Positions 12,221-25,800 of a DNA stretch of 64,000 nt are shown here, piece by piece. The position numbers and the translations under genes were made by a program. The notes beneath the pieces were generated by a model that was given only the letters and a program-made list of their open reading frames with translations, was not told the DNA's origin and made no database searches. Source of the stretch: Marchantia polymorpha subsp. ruderalis. Its lineage: Eukaryota; Streptophyta; Marchantiopsida; Marchantiales; Marchantiaceae. The DNA lies in NCBI GenBank assembly GCA_037833965.1, contig AP031352.1:31188501-31252500 (forward strand), read 5' to 3'. The first letter of the stretch is position 1. Every line of letters starts with the position of its first letter.

Positions 12221-14400
12221 CTTTGGCTGTGGTTGCTTCATCAAATCACCAGTCTTCCCTCTTCACCTCGGCCCCCGTTCGCTTCTGAGTAATTATTGCC
12301 GGCCTTCGCATGCATCAGGCGCCCTGGCCTGTAGAGTCCAATAGATCATCTCGTCTATCAATTATTCAACAAGGTGATCTTCCAACCTTCACATCAATCC
12401 CGGCTTACTTCTCTTGTACTCGAACAAAACCTTGACCTTACTGCCTCTATGTCAACCATGAAAATTGATCTGAAGGACATCTCCTTGGCATCCTCCATTC
12501 AGAAGAGCCCACGCCGTCGTTGACTTATTATTTTGCTTCACCTCGGGTCACTTGCAGCTTATCGAAAACTATCTTTGAATCTCATTTCGTTGCAGTAGTT
12601 CGAAAGTGCTCCTTTGGGTATAAGCCATATAATACTTAGACAACCTCCATCATCTTTGAAGAGGAAAAGAAAAGCAGGGGCTCCATAATCTCCCAGCCAA
12701 ACAAGTGTTCGCAACACAAATTCTGACCTTTACTGATGCCCACGACGATAACCGCGTCTAGTTTAATGAAGTATGTAAATCTTCAAGAAAATCAGACCAT
12801 TTATTCCCCATCTCCTGCTCTGCCTTGACCACAGGACTGCAGAATCCAGTTAGGCAAGATGGAGATCTTGAAATCTAGGCAGAATCCACTCTTTTCCCGG
12901 GATGTACTTCCGACTTTCCATTCACATCGATCGATAAAAAATGCTGTGTGCTGTGAGAATATTTGCTTTGGCATCATAAAATATTTTTTCTATATTTATT
13001 TGACTGTTTCCGCCCACTACTTTGACTTAAAGCGAGCTCCAAACCCGTGTGCGGGCTTCATCTTCAGCTGCTTCGTCCGATGCAAACCCCTTTCGACCGA
13101 CACACGAGCGAGTGTGACACAATCATCAGCGTTTACCCTTTCCGTGTTTTGACTGCCGCTAGTCATCGCTGCTGCTCTGTGCGATACATACAGGGGACTA
13201 CCGTATGCGCATGAGAAGGCCTCCTCTATACCAGACGGGGCCAGCCGCCATCATTCCTACACAAAAGGTTCTTACTTTACGTATGCAAAGTCGTCTGCTC
13301 ATCCTCACCTCCGAGACCTGGTTCACTCTCCACCAGTTGGCCACATTTTCCTTCGTACTTACTGCACCCTGTAAGCTCTGTCTTTCTCCCCAAACTACCT
13401 CTACTCTGTACACCGCCGCGTCCGCTTGCCGTCTCATACATCCACTAAAATCTTTCAATTTGGCTCGTTATTTGCGGCATCAGGCGCTATGTTCTATGCT
13501 GAACAGGGGAGAAGGACCAGAATTGAAAGTAGGACAAGCTGCGGACAAACCCAAATCTGGTCCGCGGGCAAGTTTAGGGTACCAAGTGGAGCAGCGAAGC
13601 GAGGTTCGTCTAACCCTCGATGTACTCCGCTCATGGAGCCTTTCTCCATCTGCTGCTCCCGACCGTCCCATTACTAGTCAGCGGTCGCTGAAGCGTGGAT
13701 CCGCACCCGTAGTGAGCCCGCCCGATAAACCAGGCGGTCCTAGATAGGTTGGCTCTACGGCTGTCTGGCTCGAACTGCACCCGTGGCCGCGTCATGGGTT
13801 GGCACATTTCCACAAGATTATACTCTTCGGGGATGGTTGACTCGGGTTCAGGACCCTATTGGCTGCACCATTGGCAGACCGACGGAGGTCGTGATGCGCC
13901 TCCAAGAGCACATGCCTCGGGGTAAAGAAGGAATACACATTTTACTGGCAAAATGGGTTTGATCCAGAAACCAGTCGAGTTTTTAATTCATCTTTCAGTT
14001 ATGCACTGTGAACAGGGAGGACAAAACAAATATTTCGTAAATATTAAATGATAGTGCGTCTTAATAAAATCACAAGGTCGTCCGGGGGTCTGTGAGGCAT
14101 GGAAATGGTTTAAACTTTGTAGTATGTGGACTCTCAAGATGGGCGAAAGTCAGACGGACATCGTCCGTTACGCTTCGGTGCTAGAGGTGGAATTTCTGGT
14201 CAGGCGTAGTCATGTGTTAGAGTTGACAAACGAAAGTCACACTTTGTCAAATCAGAATGTGCGTGGAATCTGCAGGGAATGGCAACGTCGGTCTTTGATC
14301 ATGGTACCGGCAGATGAGTCGTTTCCTGCCTCCACTTATTTGCACCAGCACTCGCTTGCTGAGAATGAGCGTGATAAAGACAAGATAAGGAAGTGATACA
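12221..14400. other. Balanced-GC region, long unrecognised plus-strand frame
   Basis: The most notable item is an uninterrupted plus-strand frame at 13205-13747 of 180 codons, long for chance, with ATG start and TAG stop. Its translation is rich in Ser, Leu, Arg and Pro, with no motif, signal peptide or domain that I recognise, and overlapping minus-strand frames also exist. A second frame at 14124-14396 (90 codons) is equally unassigned. Nothing else is supported. Confidence 0.3.
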
Positions 14401-16300
14401 CCGGAATTGTGCAGAATGAACTCTGTCAGAAGGTGAGGTTGGAATTTATAGTATTCCCTTCATTCCTCTGCCTGTCCGCCATTTCTGATAGGCTAAGCGC
14501 CTCCTCTTTGCCGGCAGTTTCCGGAGTTCCTTCTACAATGTTCACTAGTCAAGCGTAAAGTGCAATATGCTGAAATTTCTTTGCAGAACTGGTCAAATAA
14601 GAATAAAGTTCGAAATAGAATCTAACCTGTCAACTCCTTCGGTTACCCGTGGCTTCACATGACATGGAAAGTAATATTTTGAAGCACCATCGTATAAATT
14701 GAAAATTGAAATCTAAAGACGCTCATAGGCTCTAATGTCATTATTTTGAAGTCACAACGTGTGTTAGATAATATAAATGCACTCTAACCATATATTTTAT
14801 TAATAATACCTTCAAAGATATTCACTGAGGTAATTTGAATCTTGTGTAAGATATATGATGAAACAGCTATCGTTTTTTGAATCTCTGAACTTTTACAATG
14901 ATCTTAAGTTAGTCTTAAAATAATTGAAAGATATTAAATGTAGAAATTATAATCTTTTCAAAAGATGATTATATGAGCTTCATTTGCATGTGAAATAAAA
15001 AATGAATAAAAAAATAATATGCATGGAATTAAAATATCAGTTATAGATTAAGATTGAATGAAAACATTAATTTTTAAATAAATGAATAGGAAACTGAAAA
15101 ATTTGATTTCTTAATACGAAATATTTAAAATGCAAATATATACAAAAGTATACAGAAGAGGTTAAGTGACACTAACATTAGTTTATGAGGCATGATGAAA
15201 CTCAAAAGTGAAAAAAAAAAAAAAACTACATGCAGTGAATATGAAGTAAATTATGCACATATATCATTTTAATCTTAGATGAAATTTTTTTTAAATTTTG
15301 AAAATTCATAAAGTAACCTATCAAATTATTATACAATCTTCATGGAAAAAAATTTATGGATAAGGTTTAGTACTTTGAAGCTGATGATGTTTTGATTTCC
15401 AAGTTCAAAATCTGTTTTAACTTGAACTTGACTATGAAGCCTCTTACAATATTTTTCATGACACCATTAAATATTTATCACATGATTAAGATGTTCTTTC
15501 TTTACAATAATTTCAAAAAATCTGTCTCAATATTGGTAAGCATGTATTTATTTTTTTTAAATACAATTTTCAATCTAAATAATATTCAAACTAAAATGAA
15601 TTTAACGAAATCAAACTACAGTATTGATTTTTATCAGGACTCGATTAAGTATATATATTGAAGAAAGACCAAAATAGACAAACATGAGTAGATTTTTCAC
15701 ACAATGAGAATGATCAGAATAATGATTGAAGTGACAGAAAGTAGTGAGAACTATAAGAGTAGGTACAACTGGTGTTTATGAGAATGAGAACAATATCTTG
15801 AGACTCTCAATACATACTATTACGACGACTCCCATTGCTACTAGTTCAAAATTAGAAACAAATATCATCATCGCTATTGATGATGATTATCTTATTGGGA
15901 TTATGTCACATACATTATCTACTTATTTTATCAAAAATAGAAATTAGAGTTTTATTATAAGAAGTTCACATAATAATCATATGATTACATCATGAATTGA
16001 TGTTACTGCTAGTCTAGACGCATTAAATTCAAATATCTTTGGTATTTGATTTTGTTGGATCTTGACAATAAATTATTTCTTATCATTTTAGAAGCTTTAA
16101 CAAGATAAGTAACATGTTTCTAGGTTCTTTCACTTACTTCATAATTTTACCAATGAACAAGATATTCTAATATTCTTCAATTGATGCCAGAATCAGAGAT
16201 CTTAGAAACTTCAAATTACTGTTCCAATTAATCTTGATTGATGGCGGAGTTTTTGGCATTTATCTCAATAGTATACGGCTAAAGCAAAGAAACATGAAAT
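14401..16300. other. AT-rich block, no gene
   Basis: Composition drops sharply to AT-rich with poly-A tracts (for example near 15210). No family motif was found on either strand. It may contain the decayed 3' LTR of the minus-strand Gypsy relic that begins just to the right, but I could not delimit LTR ends. Confidence 0.4.
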
Positions 16301-16389
16301 ATAGGTTCAATTTTTATTGTTGATAATAGTTCTAACCTAAACTTTACCTTGTTGATATGTTAAGAGATAGAAAAAGGTCCAAAACGATA

Positions 16390-16480
16390 GTTAAATTTGA
16401 TGCTTGATCGCAAGTCTTCAAATTATGACGCAAAAGCCAAACTTTATCTCCAAGTGAGATGTTTGGATTTTTATCTCAAG
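16390..16480 (-). pseudogene. Post-integrase segment of the Gypsy relic
   Basis: The minus strand reads SLGDKVWLLRHNLKTCDQAS, closely matching the conserved LKVGDKVWLL..NIKT segment that follows the integrase core in chromoviruses and often precedes a chromodomain. It marks the 3' side of pol. A chromodomain itself could not be recognised in the AT-rich sequence beyond. Confidence 0.8.
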
Positions 16481-16599
16481 ATTTATCTACAATTCTCTTT
16501 TTCCGTTTTTTTAGCTTCTACAGGTCATGCCTTCATGTACTTAGGACTCTTCAAAAATCTGATGACAAAAACTTGCACAGTTGGATTGTTTGCCTAATT

Positions 16600-17050
16600 C
16601 AAGTTCAAAGCATCAAATAGTGCATGATATTCATAGTTTGCAAAAAAAGAGTTTGGTAGATGAAGTTTTGAAATGTATCGTTGTAATAAAACTCTGCAAT
16701 TGGAAGTGGATATATCCAATTATATTAATGATTATTATGAAACGCCTTAAATACCATTTCAATACTTGGTTCACTCGTTTGATTTGTTTATCCGTGTAAG
16801 TATGATATGTCAATGAAAGATTGATCTTAACTTGTAAGAACTTCAACAATAATTGTCAAAATTTTAATGTGGATTGCGTATCACTATAAAATATGATGTT
16901 GTCAAGAAGTTCATGATATTTGTACGCATTGTTAACTTTTTTTAACTATGATAGTTTTGTTGCAAGGCACAAAGTGTGTCATCTTTACCAAACGATCTAC
17001 TTCAACAAACATTAAAAATAAAAGGTTTGAACTTTGAAAGTTAACACATT
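16600..17050 (-). pseudogene. Integrase core relic of the Gypsy element
   Basis: Conserved blocks in order on the minus strand: VDRLVKMTHFVPCNKT near 17010 (after the first catalytic Asp in the family), then LSLTYHTYTDKQIKRVNQ near 16820, corresponding to the LSSAYHPQTDGQTERVNQ block, then a PLPIAEFYYND-like block near 16700. Part of the middle is scrambled by stops and frameshifts. It would have inserted element DNA when intact. It is now non-functional. Confidence 0.85.
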
Positions 17051-18099
17051 ATGCCAATCAAAGCCAATGCAACTTCCATATCATGTATTGAAAGTTCATG
17101 GGATTTCAAAAATTGACAGCAGTTGAAGTAATTCGTATGACCAATAACAAGGTATCTTAGATCTAATAACAAAGTTTTTCATGATTTTTCACATTTTTGG
17201 CCATCAAAAGTTTCTAGATTTCATTTGATCTTGTTATAACTTAAATGTCTTGCCAATAGAGAGTTGTATCAAGACTAGAGCACTTGAAATCATCATAGAA
17301 CTGTAGGAACATGAAATAAAAAAACATGGTACATAAGTATAAAACTGCATATTGGAACAAGATGAAAATCTGAATATCGATCAACATAGTTAAATTTGAA
17401 ATATGCATGTTCAAAAATTTTGAATCTATAATTTATGATTTAGACACTTAAGAGTCAAGACTAAGAAGCTTTCCAAGAGTGAAGATGCCATTATTGTTTT
17501 TCAATTTCAATGTCAAAGTATTGGATTGTAAACTTATTCTGATATTTTAGATTAAAGATACATCCATCAAAGTTGCAAGATGCATATCCTTTACAAGGTG
17601 CAAAATACGCTCGTCAAAAAAGAACGTTGGATTGGATTTGATGGAAATCAAAAGAGTATGTGATGACCAAAAAAAAAACAAAAAAAGCAATATATTTCAA
17701 GGAACTTGTACTCAATTAAGTTTCTTGGCCTACATAAAGTATCCAAGGTTTTTGTGATAAATGTCAACTATAACTGCATGTTTAACTTCTTAAAAAAACA
17801 ATATTTGGCATAAGTCAACAATGGCTACAAGCTTCATCTCATCGATCACATAATTAATCTGAAGACCACTAAATTTTTGTGGAAGTGAAATTCGATAAGA
17901 TGAAAATGTCCGTTTTCGTAAAATTGTGAAAGTACTGCTTAAGGTCAAGGTGAAAAATATATTTTTCTAAGAAGAAGAACTTTTGGAAGTTAGTATGCAT
18001 TAGGACAGACACCGTTGCAAACGACTTCTTTAGAGTTTCAAATGCTTTGTCTGCTTCTGTATTTCACTTAAGCTTGTATTTGCAAGCCAATCGGATCAA

Positions 18100-18945
18100 T
18101 ATAACATCAAGTATCAGGTATGGAATACTTTTGGATGAAGAGTTGATAAAATTTTGCAAAATCAAAAAAACATAAAGGGTATTGTCTTGAACAATAGTAG
18201 ATTTTCTTCAAATTGATGATGATTTAACTCTTTTTTGGGCCCATAAGTAGATGATCTCTAGAAAAAATATAGCTAAAGAATTTGACTTGCTGTTGGTGGA
18301 AAATGCACCTCTTCATCTTATTGTATAATCCACTAGCGCACAACTTCTTCAATACTAGTATGACATGATTGATGCGATCTTCTTTATTCTTGAAAAAATG
18401 TATATATTGTTCAAATAATAACAGCAAAATCATCTAAAAATTTTTGAAATTTGTTGTTCATCCAATGTTGGAAGACGGCAGATGCATTGGTAAGATAAAA
18501 GATCATAAGATTGTATTCAAACTGTCTGTATCTAGTTTGGACCGCAATTTTTCATTTGCTAACTTCCTTGATATCTATTAGTTTACACGCTTCACAAAGA
18601 TCAATCTTGATGTGCATCTTTGTTTGATCAAGTTGGTCAAAAATTTTTGAAATAAGCATCTGCATGGATGACGATTCTTAATGGTAACATTGTTTAGTGT
18701 ACACACATGAGAAGAGAGTTGTACTTCTTATTGATAAATAGTATAAAAGCTTCAACAAGTGACTTGAAATGTTAAATGAAATATATTTTTTGGAAGATTA
18801 TGTCAAAATAATCTTGCAATGCAGCAAGCTTGTTTTTGAAGAGTTTCTAGATTGAACCAAAAGAAGGTTGTGGAGTTTCTTGGAGTTCAATGCCACAATC
18901 ATAAGGTCAATGTTGAGAAAGTGTATCAGCATTAAAACTTGTCAT
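18100..18945 (-). pseudogene. Reverse transcriptase relic of the Gypsy element
   Basis: The best-preserved 70-codon frame (18433-18224) reads through the segment after the catalytic YLDD box: NHVILVLKKLCASGLYNKMK, then a CxFHQQQVxF block, matching the standard HVRLVLxKLRxxxLYAKLxKCEF pattern. Upstream on the same strand lie a TRYRQFEYN block and a LTNASAVFQHWMN block, matching [27 protein letters not shown]. The catalytic region reads LDDFAVII, i.e. decayed. Numerous stops are present. Confidence 0.9.
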
Positions 18946-19689
18946 GATACTGTTCATATTGTACTGATAACTTGACTAGTTTTGAAATGGATTGAGATGT
19001 ACAAATTGCATAAATTGCAAAAAAAATTCATTTGTGGCAACCTTCATAGAAGTTATGTCATCAATCAGCAACAAATCTTTGATCTTGGATTTTTGAATCT
19101 GATAAAAGGTAGGAGAAAAATAATTTCTAGGATGTCTAGGTGAAATAAGAATAATCATGATTTAATATGTTTGTTTTTTTCAATTTATATCTAGGTTGAT
19201 CAATTCTAATCAAAAAAGATCTAAGATGAGAGTATAAGAATTAATCATAATGATATCTAATACAGTAATAATTTGATGACCTTCTAGAATAATGTAAGGG
19301 TTTAGTTTTGTGCGTAACATTTTTTAAAACCGAATATCTTTTGCTAATAATATCTACCACAACAGGCTAATTCTTTGGGATTATAAAAAAATATGATGTT
19401 TTACAAGATTTATCATAAAACAAACAGAGACTTCAAAATCTAACAAAACTTCAATTTGTATGTTATGTGGATGAAAAATCTGTTTAAAACAAGATATTAA
19501 AACAATAAAAAGATTTATAGCATAGGATTGAATTAAATAGTGTGGAAACACCTATTAATCGCATAGTTCATAATATGGCTAATCGTTGTGGTTTTCTAAC
19601 TTGATTTTTCATGTTTTGATTTAGAACTGCTTAAGCTGTATTAAAGTTTATGCGGCTTTGTCCCTTGATATTTCATAGGTAAGTTGTTT

Positions 19690-19745
19690 AAGTTGTGATT
19701 CTTACGTCGACAATGTAAACACAAGTGCTCCTTGCAACATTTTTT
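19690..19745 (-). pseudogene. Gag zinc-knuckle relic of the Gypsy element
   Basis: The minus strand reads HLCLHCRRKNHNLNNLP. This is the CX2CX4HX4C nucleocapsid knuckle with the last cysteine changed to leucine. It sits at the expected distance upstream of reverse transcriptase for a Gypsy element. Confidence 0.7.
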
Positions 19746-20330
19746 TTCTCTTCTTTGGTTAACTTTTTAAGTTTGGAATTGTCAATTTGTATAAAACTTT
19801 GAGAACAAAAGTTTTGAAGATATTTGGAGCTTGATAATTTGCTTGATATGATAAAAAAAGCAAACATTTCTCTTGTTGATGCTTAAACAATCAATCGTCA
19901 CAATCAATTGTTTGACCAATGACCTTTGATAAAGTAGTTGATTTCGGCAAGTTCAAAACAAGTCTTTTAGTAAGGTTTTGTTACATAGATTCTATCAAAA
20001 CATGATGATGAGTTTAGTATTGTTTTAATCAAGGTCACATGAAACTTATTGAAAGTCTTCAACATATGCTAAAGCTGGACGCGATCGTTGTTGCAATGTT
20101 CAAAATTTTGTTATTGCTATAAAAGCTTGAAATTTTTCTCTAAACAACCTATTTAAATCTTCCAAAAATTGATAGAAGTCTACTTGAAGTGGAAATGTTT
20201 TATATAATAGTGAGATAAACCAAGATAATGCGGGTTAGCAATGATTCAATGGGTACAAGTTTTGTTTTTTTGTTGTGGTTGGAGACGAAAGACAAGCGGA
20301 CCTTGATTGACAAAATCTTGAAGTTTCAAA

Positions 20331-20690
20331 CAATCTTTGTCAAACTTCTTGAGGAACTTACATGAGGTTCTTATGGCAATTTTGGAATTATATCTGTTGC
20401 AAAAGCTAAAAAAATGAATTGAAGTGTGAACAACTTTGAGCTCTTGAATGGATCTTTGATAAACTTCTTTAGCAAGCTTACTTGAGATTCTTATGGCGCT
20501 TGTGAAACTGGATTTTTTTGCTGAAGCTAAAAAATGAATTGGAGCTTGAACAACCTTGAGCTATTTAATGGATCTTTGGTTAAGTTCTTTTGCAAGCTTA
20601 CTTGAGATTCTTATGGCGCTTGTATAAATGTATTTGTTGCAGAAGCTAAAAAATGAATTGCAGCATGAATAATTTTGAGCTAGTCCATGG
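20331..20690 (-). repeat. Three tandem 120-bp units inside the gag relic
   Basis: Three successive 120-bp units begin at about 20331, 20450 and 20570. They share the blocks GATCTTTG, CTTACTTGAGATTCTTATGG, GAAGCTAAAAAATGAATTG and TTGAGCT. The period is exactly 40 codons, so amplification would have kept the reading frame of the gag protein on the minus strand. The encoded segment is Leu/Ala/Ser rich and may have formed a helical or coiled-coil repeat. Confidence 0.8.
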
Positions 20691-20899
20691 CATTTCGTAG
20701 ACTAGCATTTTCTTGTAGTAAATGTTGCAACATGGCAATCATGTCGTGCATTTTGATATTGAGATAATCATCTATCTTGAATTTGATATGCTTGGAGGTT
20801 CACAAGTAAATGAAGTAGCAAAGATTTGCATTTTATATTTTCAAGATGATCATTGAAAGTGAAGGTCTCAAACTTTTGAGTACAAAAGTGGTAATGTTG

Positions 20900-23800
20900 T
20901 CTCGTCAAACTATTGCGGTTGGCAATTATTAGATAAATAAAAAAGTAGATTGTGGAAATACCTCAAAGGAAGATGAAAATATACCAGAATTGAAAGTAAT
21001 ACTCGCACACAACTAAAAACAACACTGGAATTGATTTTAAAAACTGGAATATGAAGTGCAATAGATATTAACAAGAGTGAGGACTAATGTTTGGAGACTC
21101 TTTATATATACTAATAGAATTATACTAGTAATTTTGAAGTTTGAAAGAGTCATCCGCAACATTATGAATCCAAAGTTGGAATTGTCATCATCATCGTTAA
21201 TGTATGTTAGGTGCGTAACAAATGTTAAAGTTCAAGATATTTTGCTTATTTTGCAATTTCAAGGTTTGAGAATCTTCAAAGATTGCCAATATTTTTTAAA
21301 ATATATCATGTTGCTATTATTGGTAGAAAGTGATATACATAAATTGATCAAATTATTACAAACTATTTTTACGTGATAAAATGATGATGAATAAAACAAA
21401 GAAATTCAAAGTGATGATACTAATATTAGTATGAAGTATGAAAACTTATATAGAGTTGAAACTCATACAAAGTAATGTCATGAAAAAATTATTACAGGAA
21501 ATGAAATAATGATACAAGATACAATAGATAAGGACTAAAAATACTAATACAAAATGATATCAAATGATCAAATGAACTAATGATATAATGATTGGTACAA
21601 AATGATATTGATACAGAGTTATTTGAAGTGATGAAATCATGATATAAATATCATATACAAATAATACAAAATGATGATGCAATGAACAATATGAAGTGAT
21701 ACAAAAATATGAGTTAAATGATTTAGAATTATACATCATAATTGATATAAAGTGTTACAAAATATACATGTAAAATTTGATAAGAGTTCATTCAAATTGA
21801 TCATACAACAATTGAAATAATAGTTTATATTATTATTATTAATTTTTATACATAGTAGTTCAAAGTGAAGATATATGTATCAATAATAAGAAACAAAATG
21901 ATGATACAAAATTCAATATTAGCTGATACAAAATAAAAATGTTGATATTTGTGATAAAACTATCACAAATATTAAGTGATAGAACTAAGCTCGATATGAA
22001 ATGGCATAAAGCAGAACACAAAGTGATATGCAATGATGATGCAAGTTTTAATACAAAGTGATGTGTTATCATTATAGAAGTTTTAAAACAACATTTGACA
22101 AAATGATAATATAAAAGTTTTATATGAATATATGTACAAAGTTATATTAGAAGGTATGAATTATTGATACAAGCTTATACAAGATGATGAAATAAATTGT
22201 GTAAATCAAATATAATAAATGTTAAATTCAAGACGTAGAATTGTCAAAGCAATACCTAACAAGCTACGAAACATCAGAATAATATATTAACACAAAATAT
22301 TGAAAAAATATGCTAAACTTGAGATAATTAAAATAATAGACGTCTTAAAGCAAAAGTTAAAAATAGCATCAAAATCAGATGATGATATCATTTACTAAAG
22401 CAAAAATGTTGTTTGCACAGAATTTTAAACAATATAAAATTTAAAATGATGTACGTATTGCTATCGGTACATAAAATTTCAAATAAAAGAATTTGAAACG
22501 TTTATTGACAAACTATGACGGTATAGAGAAAACATTTAAAAAAAAATTAAGATATTTTATGTGAAGTATAGATTGAATTTTAATCCACAATAAATTTAAA
22601 TGATTTCAAAAGGATAATATATTTCCAATAAAATTGACTTGATTTTTTCAAAAACTAACGATTTTTGTTTGAAGTTAATTCTAGCTTGAAGTTTTGGCTT
22701 GTTTTATTTTTTTATATGCAATTTAATAATCAAAACTTAATGCACAGCCAGATTGCAATTAATTTTTACAATTTGAAAATAATGCTTTGGAAATGGACTA
22801 TTTTTTAATTGAACCTGATATATCATCAATTTATATTATTATGTTATTTAACGATCTAAATTGATTGTCAAAAATTTCACTTCTAATAATAATAATTTTT
22901 TCAAAAAAATGATTTATAGCGTTAATATGTAATGCAAACTAGTCACTTTAAGATACTGTATAATTGTTAAGAAGTCAATATATATTTTTCCGAACATTTA
23001 TTCTCTTTTATATGTCTTCTAAAGAATAAATTTTAGATATATACACATCTTTGTGTGAAGTTGGTCCTTAATGAAAAAAATTGTTTGAAAGTTGTGAAAT
23101 ATTTTTATATACATGTGTTTGCATAGCTTTATTAGATATGATAAAAAATTTGAAAATTTGAAACTGAAAATTATTATTCTGACAATTCATTATGTGAAAT
23201 TTATTTCACATTATGAAAAAATAAATTTCAATGTTTATTATATCTGAACACAATTAAAAAATCTTAGTAAATAATGTTCAAAAATTTTGTAAGGCAGAGT
23301 TTAAATCATCTAAAGCATAAAAAAATAAAACAATAAAGAGGAAAGTTGTAGTTAAGTATTCACATAAAACATCCAAAAGAATGCTGAATTTACAAACTCT
23401 AGGTTGTTTTTTAGCAGATTTATACATGCAAAAACATCAAAATTAGCAATTCATATTGATTTCTATTTAATAAAATTAATGATACTTTCAAAATTTTAAA
23501 ATAAATGTAGCTAATTTTTTCAAGTAGTTTAAATTATAAATTATTCATTAATTTTGAGAATTGTAGAAAAAGTTTGTAGGCATGATTTTTTTCAAGAAAT
23601 TTCCGATTTATTAGTGTATTTGCATGTACATTTCTCAAAACTTAAAAAATTTTGTTTTCTTACTCATATTAAATTTTCAGTCAGATCACTTATTAAATAT
23701 AAAATTAAATGAAAATTTGAAACAAAATTTTACAGGTTTTCACATCCTGGAAATTTTACAAGCAGTAATTGACATCACCTTTATTTAGCTTTTCAAAATT

Positions 23801-25800
23801 TATCTTCATCTCTTCATTACAGATCCTTTTCAAGATATCGAGTTGTTTGAAATTCATTTTATTTAGTTATATTTTATAAATATTGTAAACATATATTTTG
23901 AAAAACCTCAATTAACAAAAAGGAAAATTAACTATAACTCAAATGAAGAAAATTATTCACACGTTATAAAAAGAAAATCAAAAGTCTAAATTGTTACATA
24001 TTAAAGTAGTATTGTTTGATAATTAATCAAATGTTATGTAACTAAATGCTTGATTCTTGAGGTAACTTTTTGAGTTAACATTGCAAATCAATTCAACGCT
24101 TTACTCTTATATGAAACCATGTGTGAACAGTTTTGTTTGTCAATATCAACTTATGACTTAATTTATTTTGTTTATGAATATCATAATTTTGTAATAACAT
24201 CAAAAAAATCTAATTACATTCATAATTAATTAAAATTTTTGTATAAATTACTTCTTTGGATATATATATATACACACAATTAAATTTTAATTTTTCTTGA
24301 ATTAAATATTTTTTTGATTAATAAAATCTTCGCCTATGTATTTTGTGTTATATTTCCAATTACGTTTGGAATGATATATAGCTCAACGTTATCATTTTTA
24401 TTGATTAAAAAAAATTTATGATCTTTAAATTCCTTATACCTGCAATTGAATTTGATACTTATATTTATCTTTTCGTTTCTATTACAATCTTGCTCATCCT
24501 AACTTATTATTATAGAAAATTAAGTACTTCCATAGAATGCATGGCTTAACATTTCTTCCATATCTCAATTTACATGCCAGTGAATGAGACTTTTCCTTCT
24601 CTTACTGAACACGGTTTCCTTCACTCCACATCTGAAGTTTTTGGTTATTTCCTGCTTTTTCTCTTCGTAAAGCTTGTGTCAAATGTTTATAATCAGTTTT
24701 TGCAGCAAATTTCCGTCAGTGTTCGATTTAAGATTTTAAGCTGGACATAAGGTACTCATCCATCTGTCCACATCAAGGATGCTAAGTATCCTGTACTCTT
24801 TTATTGTTTTGTTTTATGTTTGACTCCGGTTATTTGGCCCTCTTGGATTAGTATCGGTCTAAAGTTAAGTAATATTAGGAAGAACATACGGTATACTTGT
24901 TCGCTGTTCCTGAACAGCTAGGTTTTTGTCCCTCCCTTGATTTAGTAATCAGCTTTCAAGTCTCTACTGTTTAAACGACTTTGAAGTTATTTTCAGAAAA
25001 TAAATATTTTTTGATATATTATATATGTGTACAACTCAGTAGATATTCTACCTCTTTTTTCAAACATCCACCTTTCAAGTTTTTCTAAGTTTAGGTTAAA
25101 GAATATCTTTCCAGTAACATAGTTATAAAAGCCATATTCTTATACGTTTATTTCATTTTTATTGGTTCAAAAAGTCCACAAGGTATTTTCAAAATAGTAA
25201 TAACATAATGAAATGTAATTTTTAGGGTTTGACTTATGCAGTGTTAGGATTGATCTTTGTATGTGTTCTTTTTGCTCAAGTCTGGGATTTCTTCTTATGA
25301 AAAATTCATCACTTTCTTCTTATAGGAAACAAGATTTAATAGAGAGAAAAAAACTTATTAGGAAATTCTCATGATACTAGATAATCATTTCCATGACTTT
25401 TGAGTCTCTTAAATGTTTTGTTTAAAAAAGATTATGTGCAAGGTATGGTGTGCATATAAATACTAATTCGTATTTGCAACATTAGCACATCAATATCATA
25501 ATGCCTCAATTTTAATTACCATTTATTTTCAAAATATACATAATATTTATGTATACTAATTAAAAAGTTTTGTACAATGGCAGTTCACACATCACTTTGA
25601 CATACTAAAAATTTACAGATGAGCTGTATTCATTTTAAGCACCAACAAATTCAAGTTTTCTTCCTTTGTTAAGGTTAAACAGTAGTCACGATACCGAAGG
25701 CTTGATTGAAAAGAAAATCTTATCAAAGCCCTACTTTTATTACTTCTTGAAACCTTAGGTCCCCTAACAACGTTACAGCCTGTAAGGAATCTGCATTGTG
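20900..25800. other. AT-rich block with GATACAAAATGAT-like simple repeats
   Basis: No gene or element domain is recognisable. Between about 21470 and 22200 the words GATACAAAATGAT, TGATATCAAATGAT and relatives recur irregularly, forming a degenerate simple-sequence zone. The rest is unremarkable AT-rich DNA, probably fully decayed transposons. Confidence 0.5.

Larger units (their letters stand above)
16300..20900 (-). mobile_element. Decayed Gypsy (Tf1/Tcn1-like chromovirus) element
   Basis: Reading the minus strand from right to left gives the standard Gypsy order: gag with a zinc-knuckle relic (about 19745-19690), a region expected to hold protease (about 19300-19000), reverse transcriptase (18945-18100), a presumed RNase H stretch, integrase (about 17050-16600) and a post-integrase segment (LGDKVWLLRHNLKT near 16450). 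All parts carry many stops and frameshifts. The RT entry segment (IELQE.PQPSFG.I) is the form typical of fungal Tf1/Tcn1-like elements rather than of most seed-plant Gypsy elements. LTRs were not delimited. The element is dead. Confidence 0.85.
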
